From Poriferisodalis sp963663635 (GTDB lineage Bacteria; Actinomycetota; Acidimicrobiia; Acidimicrobiales; Poriferisodalaceae), in NCBI GenBank assembly GCA_963663635.2, contig CAXXMY010000009.1, forward strand, positions 124,001-188,000: a DNA stretch of 64,000 bases, given 5' to 3'. Both the position numbers and the translations under genes were made by a program. The notes beneath the pieces are model-generated. The model searched no databases and was not told the DNA's origin. It saw only the letters and a list, made by a program, of their open reading frames with translations. Shown piece after piece: positions 51,570 to 60,668 of the stretch (position 1 is the stretch's first letter; each line of letters begins with the position of its first letter).

Positions 51570-52715
51570 TCAACGATCGCCGGGCGTGATGTAGAACCAG
51601 ATGCCGTGCTTCTCGCCGGAGTCGGCCATCGCCTTGCGTGCAGCGACGATGGTGCGCCCTGCTTCGGTCGACTCGAAGAACCAGCGAGTGCCTGCCCACG
51701 CGCTCGGAGCGTGCTCGGCGAGCGCAAGCGCCGCTGTCTCGTAGTAGCCGCGGATGTCCTGCGCCACACGCGCCGGGATGCCGGGCACGCCTGCCTGTTT
51801 CCACGGCGTGCCGTCAGCGATGTCAGCGAACGCCTGCACGGCGGCCGGAATGTCGTCGGCAGACACGGTGCGCCCTGCTCCCACGCGGTTGCCCAGCTTT
51901 GCCACGGCCCGGTCATAGGCAGGGCGCAGGCCATTGGCTTCGTCGACCGCGACGTGCAGGTTGGGATCGTGGCGCGGAGGCAACGTGCACGCCATCGTCT
52001 CGGATCCGTCATCAGCGATCGTCTCGGCGAACTTCTCAACGATTGGTTCCGGCGACGACAGCAGACTGAACGCATGCGCCAGCACCCGATGCTGGAACTC
52101 GGCGTCGTTGGGCCTTCCCAGCGGCCGGCCCAGCGGAAAGTCGCACCAGAGGCCTCGCGGCGGGGCGGTGCCCCCGATGTGGGCCCCGATGGAACCCAGC
52201 GCCACTGTCGCCAAGCCGCCGGCCTCGAAGACGTGTGCGAGCGTACTCACGGTACGCGTGCACAACGGTCAGACGGGTGTGAACAAAACGACGTCCACCT
52301 CGTGATCTCGCAGCAGCTTCGCCCCTGCCGGACCGGAGTCCATTCGGACGCCCGAGAGGTCGAACTGATTGCCGGCGTAGGACATATGGATGTCGGACAC
52401 CTTGCCGATCGTGCCCTCCGCGGCGAGCTCGTCGAGACGGTCGATCGGGAAGACCGTGTTGATGTCGAGGGCGATGCCGGTGGCGTCGAAGTTCGGGCTC
52501 CAATGCCCGCACATGTAGTCGCGGCGGCCGGCTTCGAGCACCCGGTAGCCGGTGTCGGTGGGAGCGAAGTCGTCCTGGTCGGGATGATGCAGCGACGCCG
52601 AGGACACGATCGCCACGGTCGCTTGCGCCAGCGGCGGAGGCGTGGTGAACGCCGTGGTCTCGAAGTCGGGCAACTCGAGCCCGCCCGTCAGTGCCTTTAA
52701 ATCTGCATCAGCCAT
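51570..52715 (-). CDS. Glycine/sarcosine/betaine/D-proline reductase selenoprotein-B-like protein (in-frame UGA = selenocysteine 149)
   Basis: 381-aa selenoprotein read through TGA at 52271-52269. The upstream 148 codons end DVVLFTPV, then U-P-L-C-T-R-T-V-S. After it come EAGGLATVALGSIGAH and CDFPLGRPLGRP. This matches GrdB/PrdB family architecture, where UxxC is the catalytic site of glycine, sarcosine, betaine and D-proline reductases. The first part has the family's IALDINTVFPIDRLDELAAEGTIG segment. A SECIS-like hairpin follows the UGA. No GrdA/PrdA partner is nearby, so the substrate and electron donor are unknown. TAGCGT lies 7 nt before the ATG. Confidence 0.92.
52234..52264 (-). promoter_or_regulatory. 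Bacterial SECIS-like stem-loop for Sec149
   Basis: On the minus strand: TGTGC, AC, GCGTAC, loop CGTGA, GTACGC, TC, GCACA. The inner 6-bp stem begins 11 nt after UGA. The loop starts 18 nt after UGA and has G as its second base; a 5-bp lower stem adds support. Confidence 0.8.
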
Positions 52716-52722
52716 GTCGGCA

Positions 52723-52728
52723 ACGCTA
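52723..52728 (-). promoter_or_regulatory. -10 box for leaderless selenoprotein transcript
   Basis: TAGCGT on the minus strand, 7 nt before the ATG at 52715. Confidence 0.5.
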
Positions 52729-52792
52729 GGGCACAGTGTTCATTCGTGCCCGCAGACGCAGCCGGCGCATGCCCCGTTCGGAGGCTCGATCT

Positions 52793-53569
52793 CTAGCTGC
52801 CCTCTTCGACGTTCACCGAACGCTGGCGCAGCCGGCGCATGCCGCGCAGCCAGCGATCGGGGTCGGCGGCCTTTCGCTCCACATACGTCTGTGCTTCGGG
52901 GTGGGACAGAATCAGGAATCGCTCTTCGGCCATGGCCTCAGTGATGATCTGGGCGACGAATTCGGGCTCCACGATGCCGTCGGTGCCGCCGTCGCCCAGA
53001 CGCCTGGGCGCCATCGCGGTGTTGACGCCCTGCGGGCACAGCACCGAGACCCGGATGCCGTCGTCACCGTGCGAGATCGCCTCCATCTCGGCGAGCTTGA
53101 TGCACGCCGCCTTGGTGACCGAGTAGGGCGCGGAACCCATCGCAGCCAGCAGCCCCGCTGCGCTGGCGGTGTGCACGAGGTAGCCCTCGCCCCGCGCCAG
53201 CATCGAGGGCAGCACCGCACGAGCGGCGTAGACGTGGCTCATCACGTGGAGTTCCCATTGCGACTGCCATGCGTCGTTGGGCGCATCGACGCCGCCCTCG
53301 GCACCGGCACCGGCGTTCGAGAAGAACACATCGATCGGGCCCTGCTCGTCGAGCGTGCGTTCCACGAGTGCCGACACCGCTGCTTCGTCGGTGACGTCGA
53401 GTCCGACGCCCTCGCAGCCCAGTTCGTCGGCGACCGCCTCTGCGGCGGAGGCGTTGTAATCGGCGACGACGACATGGCGTGCGCCTTCGCTCAGCCAGTG
53501 GCGTGCGGTGGCCGAACCAATGCCGCCGCCTCCCCCGGTGATGATCGCTACCCGATCGCGCAGTTCCAT
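52793..53569 (-). CDS. Short-chain dehydrogenase/reductase
   Basis: 258-aa classical SDR: IITGGGGGIGSATARHWL, VVADYNASAAEAVADELG, FSNAG (in place of NNAG), catalytic Ser in VHTASAAG and YSVTK. VVADYNA after beta-2 points to NAD(H). CPQGVNTAM replaces the usual PGxxxT. GAGGAG lies 9 nt before the ATG. It is downstream of the PhyH gene by 42 bp on the same strand and is probably co-transcribed; the selenoprotein gene follows with its own promoter. Confidence 0.9.
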   Translation of the reverse strand: MELRDRVAIITGGGGGIGSATARHWLSEGARHVVVADYNASAAEAVADELGCEGVGLDVTDEAAVSALVERTLDEQGPIDVFFSNAGAGAEGGVDAPNDAWQSQWELHVMSHVYAARAVLPSMLARGEGYLVHTASAAGLLAAMGSAPYSVTKAACIKLAEMEAISHGDDGIRVSVLCPQGVNTAMAPRRLGDGGTDGIVEPEFVAQIITEAMAEERFLILSHPEAQTYVERKAADPDRWLRGMRRLRQRSVNVEEGS

Positions 53570-53611
53570 GTCGATTGCTCCTCGCTTTGCGTTGTGCGGA
53601 TGAAGTGTGGC

Positions 53612-54529
53612 TCAGTCGGCAACGGCTGCTGCGGGCTCCGCTGTGCCGATTCCGCCGACTTCTTCGCCGTCCTCGATTGCCTTCAGGCGGGCCGCGTACG
53701 CGGTCTCGGCGAGTCGATCAGCGCCGAGATAACGGCCCGGGCTGGCGCCGTCGACATGGCCCATGATTCCCCGGTACAGGCTGAAGCCGCACAGCGCCGC
53801 CAACTCTTCAGGCATGTCTCGGACGTCTTCGGGGGAAAGGCTGTAGTACTGGTTCTGCTGCTGGCGCATCCAGCCCCGGCAGTACTGCACGCTGATGCCG
53901 AGGCGCCAGTCGTGGTCGGACGTATTGGCACCGCCGCAGTGCCATGTGCCGCCATTCACGATGAGCACTGAGCCCGCAGGCATCTCAGACGCGATGTACT
54001 CAGGCTTCTCCCCCGGCTGGGGCTCGTGGTCGAAGCGGTGCGACCCAGGCACCAGGCGTGTTGCGCCGTTCTCGGCAGTGAAGTCGGTGAACGCCCAGAT
54101 GGTGGTGACCATGAAGGGCGGCCGCGGCCGTGGCACGTCGATCTGGTCAACCAGTCCGTCGTCAGAGTGCAGTCCCTGATGGACCTCGCCGGGTCCGATG
54201 TGCATGCAGGTGGTGCCCGACAGGATCGCTCCAGGCTCCATCAGGCGCTGAGGGAACGGCAGCACATTCCGGTGGATCGGGAGCTTCCAGAACGACCGGT
54301 CCTTGCCAAGAAGGTTGTACATGCGCTTGGTGGCGAACCCCTCGATGCGATTGCCTTTCGGCGCGACACCCAGCTTGCGTTCCACCCGGGCGATCGTGTC
54401 GCTGATCTCGGTGACCAATTGCGGCTCGATTGCGTTCTCGACGATGCAGTAGCCGTTCTCCGCCACTTCAGCCAGATATCGCTCGAGTGCCGCCTCGTCG
54501 TGCGTGAGGTCGAGTGTGGATGCGCTCAT
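53612..54529 (-). CDS. Phytanoyl-CoA dioxygenase (PhyH) family protein
   Basis: 305-aa Fe(II)/2-oxoglutarate dioxygenase. The facial triad is visible as HSDDGL (His-x-Asp) and the distal His in GGTWHCGGANTS, with the 2-oxoglutarate Arg in HDWRLGISVQY. ATRLVPGSHRFD and PAGSVLIVNGGTWH are typical of PhyH enzymes. It hydroxylates an unknown small molecule or acyl-CoA. It is first in a run with an SDR that could oxidise the resulting alcohol. Confidence 0.9.
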   Translation of the reverse strand: MSASTLDLTHDEAALERYLAEVAENGYCIVENAIEPQLVTEISDTIARVERKLGVAPKGNRIEGFATKRMYNLLGKDRSFWKLPIHRNVLPFPQRLMEPGAILSGTTCMHIGPGEVHQGLHSDDGLVDQIDVPRPRPPFMVTTIWAFTDFTAENGATRLVPGSHRFDHEPQPGEKPEYIASEMPAGSVLIVNGGTWHCGGANTSDHDWRLGISVQYCRGWMRQQQNQYYSLSPEDVRDMPEELAALCGFSLYRGIMGHVDGASPGRYLGADRLAETAYAARLKAIEDGEEVGGIGTAEPAAAVAD

Positions 54530-54570
54530 GCGCCCATTCTCGCAGGAAGCGATTTGTCGTGCTAGTGCCG

Positions 54571-57500
54571 TCAAATCCCAGTGACGCCGGCGAAGGCGAA
54601 GTCGCAGCCGTCGCGGACTTCGCTGGCGCGACCGAGGAAATGGCTGTCCTCGACGTTCCACGTGTGCTCGTCGCCGTGGCGGACACGCAGGTAGCCGGCG
54701 CCGTGGGTCCAGTAGATGCGGCCTCCGGCGGCAGTGACGTCGTGGGCCAGCGCGATGTCGACTCGGCGGGGCACCCGACGCCAACCGCCGGCTTCCTCCA
54801 GATGGTGCCGGGAGATCATGAGCACGCCGCCCGAGACGCCGATGAACGGGATGTAGCTCTCGGAGAACTTCTGGCGCTGCTGGTCCCGGACGGTCTTGTC
54901 GAGCTGTTCGAGATAGACGTACTCGGCGGACTTCCCGATGAGTTCCGCCTTCGAGTATTCGTGGGCGAGCACCAAGTCCCAAATGTGCTCGGCGCCGTAG
55001 TAGTCGTCGTCGTCCATCTTGGTAACCAGGGATCCGCCCGCTGCCTCCGCAGCGGCTCGCAGCACGCCTCCGAGCGGCTCGGCACCGTCCACCCGAACGA
55101 TCTGGAGCGAATGGCCGAGGTCGCTCGCCAGGGTTTCGATCTCAGCGTCACTGTCGAAGCCGTCGCCGTGCAGCGCCAGCACCAGCTCGAGGCGCGGGTA
55201 GGTCTGACTGCTGACTGCGGTCACCACATCGGCGAGCCGCTCTGGCCGCCGCGTCGGAGCGAGGATCGACACTTCGGGCGACTGGACGCCCATGCCAGCC
55301 GCGGACAGGATCTGGCGCGCCCGGCTGCGCAGCGAGTGGTCACGCAGCGCGCAACGGCGCATTTCAATGCTGAGCTGCTCGCGACGGTGACTGTCCGCGC
55401 CAACGACATCACCTGACGCCATCAGATCAGCCAGCGTCGGTCCGAGACTCGCCGCGAGCTCGGGATCGGGTGCGTCGATGTGCACGACAACCCCGGCGCC
55501 CGCCAGAGCGGCGAGCGCTCCGGCGCGTTGCACGGCGTCTCGGTGGTCGCCCGCGGTGTCGGTGAGATGGTGCGGGGAGCGCAGGTCTGTGAGCAGTTCG
55601 CCACCCATGTGGAGGCTGAAGATCGCGCCCCCGCCCAGAGACATCAGCGACCGCACCGGCGCCCAATCGGGTACGCAGTCCGCCGACCAGCCGATCGGGT
55701 TCACGGCCTCAGGGTTGAAGGCCTGGACCTTCACCTGCGGGGACATGTCCGCAAGCACAGCGACCGCAGGGCGCCGCTCGCTCGAAGCACTGCGAAGCAC
55801 CGCATCGCCCGCGCGCGCCGAGTCGGCAATCACGACGTCGACGTGGTGATCGCCCTCATCACCGACATGACTCGCCACCCTCACCGAGGCTGCGAACACC
55901 GAGGAGGCTCGCCGACCCGCAACGACGATCTCGGCCCCGAGCGGATAACGCGCAAGGCGCTGCACATAGCGCTGACTTCGGGGCTGGAGGCCTAGCCAGA
56001 TGCGCAAACGCTTCCTGATGCGCTGTGGCCACTGTCGGCGCGCCCGTCGTACTGCCCACTTCAATCGTCGCGCTCGCCAGCGGATGCCTCGTGCGATTCT
56101 GCGCAGACTGCGCAAACGCCTGCGCAGACTGCGCAAACGCCAGCGGAGATTGCGCAAACGCCAGCCGATGGCACGAACAACGACGCCCGAGAAGCGAACG
56201 AAGTCCTGTGGCCGTCGAATGCGTCGCACGCCAGCCATGAGTGTCCACATGTGTCGCCCGAGACGAGCCCGGACGCGCAGCAGCCGCCTGGCGGGCTCGT
56301 GGAGCCTGCGGGCGAGCCACCCTTGCGGCTTCGCCTCCTGTGTCACCAAGAGGCTGTCGACGTCAAGTTCGACGATGGTGCCGACTTCGGAGACTGACAG
56401 CCCGGAACGGCGCGCACGCTGGACCGCCCATCCGCGCGTGATCCTGACGCGATGGCCCGAAGCGAGGTCCGACTCGCCGGACGCAGCGGTCCCCAACTGG
56501 TTCGCCAGGCGTTCGAGCGTTCTGGGGCGGACGCCGGCACCGGCCGGAACCCGCACATGGAACGCCGCCGACGCGAACGCCGCGGCCGCGCCTCCGGCCT
56601 CGCCCACGCAGACTCGAGGGTCGGGGTCGAGCAGTCGACGCAGCCGCTCGAACGGCTCGTCAGGTCGTTCTGCGACCCATACGACAAGGTCGTGGACCTC
56701 GCTGGCGAGCACCTGCTCGACGGTGGCGAGAACTTCGTCCTCCTCGGAGTGGCCCGGCTCCACGGCGACGATGAACTGCGAAACCGTGTACGACCGTCCG
56801 GGTGCGGACGTGCGCAGCCGGCGATCAGGGATGAGGTGGGAGAGCTTGTCGCGCTGCTGTTCGAGGCTGATCGCCTCGTTCTCGCTGAGTACGGCTCCTT
56901 CGCCTTGGTGCCAGCACAGCGCCGAACGCTCGGGCACCAGCACCGCGCCCAGTGCATAGGCGCGCCAGCCGAATTCGACGTCCTCGGAGCCCCACTGGGT
57001 GAATGACTCGTCGAACTCCCCCACGGTCCGGAAAAACTCGGTCGAAACAGCGAAATTGCCACCCGTGACCACCCGGAAGACGTCATCTGCGTCCGAGGCG
57101 AGGTCGTCGGTCTGGGCCATCCGGCGCTCGATCCACTCGGGACTCTGCAACGGACGGCCGCTGAAGAGGTCCGCGAGCGACCCAGGCCGCTTCCGCACGT
57201 CTTCGGCGTCGATGCCGTCGACATCGACGTGATGTCGGAAGCCCAGCGTGAGCAGGTCGCTGGCCGCATGGTGCCATCGGGCGTGCGATGCCAGCCAATC
57301 GGCCTCGGGGACCATGTCGCAATCGAGGAACACCACTATGTCGCCGTTAGCCGCCCGCGCCCCGTTGTTGCGAGCCCGGGCGAGGCCAAACCCCAGATCC
57401 TCCTGGTGAATGACACGCAGGTTCAGCTGACTCGGCGCTGTCAAGTCGAGCGCTGGCATATCGAGCGCACCGAGCTCAAGCGGCGGATCCGAACCGTCGT

Positions 57501-57744
57501 CCACCACAATCACCTCGAAGAGGTCCAAGGGGTAGGACTGGCGTGCCAATCCGGCCAGGGTGAGCCCGAGTTCGCGTGGCGCCTCGTAGTAGGGAACGAC
57601 GACGGTCACCCCCAGCGACGGCTTGAACAGCTCCAGCGGGGCGACTGCCAACGAGCGCCAATCGTTGCCCCGCGCCTCTGCGGGCGGAGGAGCAAGATGG
57701 TTGTGGACGGGCGTCAGCACAGGCAGGTCACCGCAGGTGGACAA
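54571..57744 (-). CDS. Large two-domain family 2 glycosyltransferase with Arg-rich linker
   Basis: 1057-aa protein with two GT-A modules. The first (~residues 45-300) has VTVVVPYYEAPRELGLTLAGLARQSYPLDLFEVIVVDDGSD, then NNGARAANGDIVVFLDCDMV (DxD-like) and WGSEDVEFGWRAYALG. The second (~860-1057) has VSILAPTRRPERLADVVTAVSSQTYP and a KMDDDDYYG DxD. Between them lies a very basic stretch of RLRSLRR heptads (~530-590) that could bind membrane or nucleic acid. The start is uncertain: TTG 57744 or GTG 57720. It is divergent from the ABC-2 exporter genes, fitting surface-polysaccharide assembly. Confidence 0.88.
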   Translation of the reverse strand: MSTCGDLPVLTPVHNHLAPPPAEARGNDWRSLAVAPLELFKPSLGVTVVVPYYEAPRELGLTLAGLARQSYPLDLFEVIVVDDGSDPPLELGALDMPALDLTAPSQLNLRVIHQEDLGFGLARARNNGARAANGDIVVFLDCDMVPEADWLASHARWHHAASDLLTLGFRHHVDVDGIDAEDVRKRPGSLADLFSGRPLQSPEWIERRMAQTDDLASDADDVFRVVTGGNFAVSTEFFRTVGEFDESFTQWGSEDVEFGWRAYALGAVLVPERSALCWHQGEGAVLSENEAISLEQQRDKLSHLIPDRRLRTSAPGRSYTVSQFIVAVEPGHSEEDEVLATVEQVLASEVHDLVVWVAERPDEPFERLRRLLDPDPRVCVGEAGGAAAAFASAAFHVRVPAGAGVRPRTLERLANQLGTAASGESDLASGHRVRITRGWAVQRARRSGLSVSEVGTIVELDVDSLLVTQEAKPQGWLARRLHEPARRLLRVRARLGRHMWTLMAGVRRIRRPQDFVRFSGVVVRAIGWRLRNLRWRLRSLRRRLRSLRRIARGIRWRARRLKWAVRRARRQWPQRIRKRLRIWLGLQPRSQRYVQRLARYPLGAEIVVAGRRASSVFAASVRVASHVGDEGDHHVDVVIADSARAGDAVLRSASSERRPAVAVLADMSPQVKVQAFNPEAVNPIGWSADCVPDWAPVRSLMSLGGGAIFSLHMGGELLTDLRSPHHLTDTAGDHRDAVQRAGALAALAGAGVVVHIDAPDPELAASLGPTLADLMASGDVVGADSHRREQLSIEMRRCALRDHSLRSRARQILSAAGMGVQSPEVSILAPTRRPERLADVVTAVSSQTYPRLELVLALHGDGFDSDAEIETLASDLGHSLQIVRVDGAEPLGGVLRAAAEAAGGSLVTKMDDDDYYGAEHIWDLVLAHEYSKAELIGKSAEYVYLEQLDKTVRDQQRQKFSESYIPFIGVSGGVLMISRHHLEEAGGWRRVPRRVDIALAHDVTAAGGRIYWTHGAGYLRVRHGDEHTWNVEDSHFLGRASEVRDGCDFAFAGVTGI
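56101..56163 (-). repeat. Three 21-bp tandem units encoding RLRSLRR-type heptads
   Basis: Units at 56101, 56122 and 56143 share GCGCAGACTGCGCAAACGCC with two changes in the third. They lie in the linker of the glycosyltransferase. Confidence 0.9.
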
Positions 57745-57861
57745 TCATCGCGGCCTGAGTATGCCGGGGGTTCGCCGCGACCCCGAACATTGCGACATGA
57801 CGGGCGCAGACGCGCTCGACGGACGCCGCATTCCCACACGGGTGCACAAAGGCGGTGTTCG

Positions 57862-57867
57862 TAGGAT
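57862..57867 (+). promoter_or_regulatory. -10 box for leaderless ABC-2 permease transcript
   Basis: TAGGAT lies 7 nt before the GTG at 57875, which is preferred over the in-frame ATG at 57866 overlapping the box. Confidence 0.45.
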
Positions 57868-57874
57868 GGCCCGT

Positions 57875-58747
57875 GTGGATCCCGCGGGGAGCGAACCGGC
57901 GAGCAGCGACGGAACAAGCCCTGACGCCGACGTCCGGCCCCTCATCGACCTGACGGCGAGGCCGTCGACCCTCACCTATCTGCAAGAGGCATGGCGTCGA
58001 CGGGAGTTCGCGATCGTGGTGCCCGCGCAGGACCTGCGAGCCCAGAACATGGACACCGCGTTGGGCCAGCTCTGGCACCTCGTGAACCCAGCACTGCTCG
58101 TCGGCGTGTACTTCCTCGTCTTCGGCGTGGTGATCGATACCCGGCGTGGCGTCGACAACTTCCTGGGCTTCCTCATCGTCGGTGTTGTGCTGTTTCACCT
58201 CACCCAACGCGTCGTTCAGGAAGCCGCTGTCTCTATCACCGGCAACCTCGGACTCATCCGATCCATCCAGTTCCCGCGCATCCTGCTGCCAGCGGCGTCG
58301 GTCAACGGCCAGACAGCGGCGTTCGTCCCAGCCTTGGGACTTGCACTGGCAGCGGTCCTGGCAACTGGCGAGCGCCCGTCGCTGCGCTGGCTGGTGCTGC
58401 CGGCTGTCCTCGTGGCGCAGTTCGCGTTCAACTTCGGCGCAGCGTTGCTCGTGGCACGTGCCGGCACATCCGTGCGCGATCTTCGACAGATCCTGCCGCA
58501 CCTGTTCCGGCTGCTCTTTTATGCGTCTGGCGTCATCTTCAGCGTCGAGGCGTTCGTGGACAGCGAGCTGTGGCGGCGGGCCTTCGCGCTCAATCCGATC
58601 TACGACATCATCACCGCGGCCCGCTGGTGCCTGCTGTCCGAACCCTTGGACCTGTGGGTGCTGGCGGGCCTGGTGGTCTGGTGCACGCTCATGCCTGCAG
58701 CAGGATTCGTGGTGTTTCACCGTTCCGAGCAGAGGCTGGGCGCCTGA
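57875..58747 (+). CDS. ABC-2 type polysaccharide exporter permease (Wzm/TagG-like)
   Basis: 290-aa permease with six helices: LWHLVNPALLVGVYFLVFGVVID, NFLGFLIVGVVLFHLTQRVVQEAAVSI, GNLGLIRSIQFPRILLPAASV and a late PIYDIITAARWCLLSEP. The SIQFPR segment before the third helix is characteristic of Wzm/TagG-type exporters of O-antigen or teichoic acid. Its stop overlaps the ATPase start (TGATG), so the two are coupled. Confidence 0.9.
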   Translation: MDPAGSEPASSDGTSPDADVRPLIDLTARPSTLTYLQEAWRRREFAIVVPAQDLRAQNMDTALGQLWHLVNPALLVGVYFLVFGVVIDTRRGVDNFLGFLIVGVVLFHLTQRVVQEAAVSITGNLGLIRSIQFPRILLPAASVNGQTAAFVPALGLALAAVLATGERPSLRWLVLPAVLVAQFAFNFGAALLVARAGTSVRDLRQILPHLFRLLFYASGVIFSVEAFVDSELWRRAFALNPIYDIITAARWCLLSEPLDLWVLAGLVVWCTLMPAAGFVVFHRSEQRLGA

Positions 58748-59496
58748 TGGGCACCGAACACGTGAACGTGCAGGTGCGGGACGCGCATGTGACGTTCCGG
58801 GTGTACGAGGAGCCCGTGGCCCCCATGAAGCAGGGCTTCGCTCGGGGCCGCATGCGGCGCCGCTACCGCACCATCCACGCAGTGCAAGGCGTGACGCTTG
58901 ACCTGTACGAGCACGAGACGCTGGGGCTGGTGGGCCCGAACGGCTCGGGGAAGACGACGCTGCTGTCGGCGATGACCGGGCTGCTTCCACTGAAGTCGGG
59001 CAGCATCCGGGGCCGGTCTCGGCCATCGCTGCTCGGGGTGTCGTCGGTGCTGCGTCCAGCGCTGTCGGGCCGACGCAACATTCTCATCGGCGGGCTGGCG
59101 CTGGGGTTCACGCGGGCCGAAGTCGAGAACCGCATGGACGAGATCATTGACTTCGCGGGGCTGCGAGGCGCTATCGACCGACCGATGCGCACCTACTCGT
59201 CGGGCATGCGCGCTCGGCTTCGCTTCGCTATTGCCACGGCGCGGATCCCCGAGATCCTGCTTATCGACGAGGCACTCACCGTCGGCGACGAAGAGTTCCG
59301 GCGACTCGCCGCGGAGCGCATCGACGACGTCCGCTCGGCCTCAGGCTCGGTGGTGCTCGTCACCCACAACATGAACGAGATCCAGCGTTTCTGCGATCGG
59401 GTTGCCTGGCTCGACGAAGGACGCTTGCGTGCCGTCGGAGAGCCGTCGCAGATCGTTGAGGCCTACGTCGCAGCGTCGGGGCCGCGGCCGGGCTGA
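58747..59496 (+). CDS. ABC transporter ATPase for polysaccharide export (Wzt/TagH-like)
   Basis: 249-aa ATPase: Walker A GPNGSGKTT, signature YSSGMRARLRFAIA, Walker B ILLIDEALTVGDEEF and switch His VTHNM. The YSSGM signature and the Gly-Asp after Walker B are Wzt/TagH features. There is no C-terminal carbohydrate-binding domain, so export is probably not cap-specific. The N-terminal RRRYRTIHAVQGVTLDLYEHETLGLVG is also typical of Wzt. Confidence 0.93.
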   Translation: MGTEHVNVQVRDAHVTFRVYEEPVAPMKQGFARGRMRRRYRTIHAVQGVTLDLYEHETLGLVGPNGSGKTTLLSAMTGLLPLKSGSIRGRSRPSLLGVSSVLRPALSGRRNILIGGLALGFTRAEVENRMDEIIDFAGLRGAIDRPMRTYSSGMRARLRFAIATARIPEILLIDEALTVGDEEFRRLAAERIDDVRSASGSVVLVTHNMNEIQRFCDRVAWLDEGRLRAVGEPSQIVEAYVAASGPRPG

Positions 59497-59533
59497 GGGG
59501 GCGCGGCAACTGTCGCAACGGCAGCCTGCGGGC

Positions 59534-60523
59534 TCATCTTCGGCGGGTTCGGCCCCACAGGAATCCGGCGCCCCACGCGAGATGCATGACACCGAAGGCA
59601 CCCATGGCCTGGAGCTGCTCGTTCGCTGACCGCAGCGTCGGGCGCAGCCGCGCCGCGGCAAGCGCGGACGCTGCCGTGTACGCCAACGGCACCACAGCGC
59701 CTGACGGTCGACCTCGGAGCAGTTGCACGGCGGAGACGGCGAGCCCGGCCAGCAGGGCGGGCGCTGCCAGCTGTCTGGGTCGCAGCGACGACGGATGGCG
59801 CAACAGGATCGTTCGCTTCCAAGCGCCGTAGGCGAAGTACTGACGGGCCAGCGCCCGGTAGCCAGCCCGGGGCACATAGTCCACGACGAGGCCTGCATTG
59901 AGCCAAACAGAATGTCCCGCGCCGCGCAAGCGCCAATTCAGCTCGTAGTCCTGATTGCGCTCCAAGGACTCGTCGAATCCGCCCACAGCGTCGAGCGCAT
60001 TCCTGTCGAACACACCCAGGTACACGGTGTCGACCGGTCCGCTGCGGCGACCACGCCGAAACGCCGCAGGCCCCGCGCCAAATGGGGATGCGAGGGCGGC
60101 CGCCAATGCGCCGGCCAAACCAGGGCCACCGACCGGTCGCTGCACGCCGCCCACATTGGCGGCCCCGGTAGCCGCCAAGGTCGCAACGGCCCGCTCGATG
60201 TAGTCCGGCGGAATCCGAGCCTGCGCATCGACGCGTACGACGACGGTGCCATCGCTGGTCGCGATTGCGGTATTCAGCCCAGCCGGGGTCGATCCGGCCG
60301 GATTGTCAACCACCGTCATGGGCAGCCGCAGATCTGCATCAGCGAGCACACGCCGGGTGTCGTCGGAGCTGGGCGCGACCGCGACGGTGACGTCGAGGAC
60401 ACCTTCATACGTCTGGGCGTCGAGCGCTGCGAGACAATCGCGCAGCAGTTCGGCGCAGTCGCGTGCGGGCAGCACCACCGACACATGAGGCAGCGCGGTC
60501 GGGGCGGCGCGGGGAGCCTTCAC
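59534..60523 (-). CDS. Family 2 glycosyltransferase
   Basis: 329-aa GT2: PHVSVVLPARDCAELLRDCLAALDAQTY, TVVVRVDAQARIPPDYIERAV (DxD-like DAQ), GGFDESLERNQDYELNWRLRGAGHSVWLN and one or two C-terminal hydrophobic helices (LAAPALLAGLAVSAVQLL). It resembles succinoglycan ExoA-type membrane-linked transferases. The start is not certain; GTG at 60523 is used because the region before it lacks family character. It converges with the exporter genes. Confidence 0.85.
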   Translation of the reverse strand: MKAPRAAPTALPHVSVVLPARDCAELLRDCLAALDAQTYEGVLDVTVAVAPSSDDTRRVLADADLRLPMTVVDNPAGSTPAGLNTAIATSDGTVVVRVDAQARIPPDYIERAVATLAATGAANVGGVQRPVGGPGLAGALAAALASPFGAGPAAFRRGRRSGPVDTVYLGVFDRNALDAVGGFDESLERNQDYELNWRLRGAGHSVWLNAGLVVDYVPRAGYRALARQYFAYGAWKRTILLRHPSSLRPRQLAAPALLAGLAVSAVQLLRGRPSGAVVPLAYTAASALAAARLRPTLRSANEQLQAMGAFGVMHLAWGAGFLWGRTRRR

Positions 60524-60668
60524 TGCGCAGTCGGGCGCTCGCCGGCTCGCCAACTGCGTCGCAAGATCACCCGCTCGATCACAGATGACTAGTTCACCAC
60601 GCAGTTCGGGTGGTGACCGAACGCCTCGGGCCGGGGCGCGGTGTCGCAAGCAATGCGAGACTGACGGC

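Noticed and set aside
51415..51804. 129-codon frame overlapping the end of the Sec-containing gene
   Set aside because: Its first 90 codons overlap the selenoprotein gene out of frame; only the last 39 codons could be a separate short peptide.
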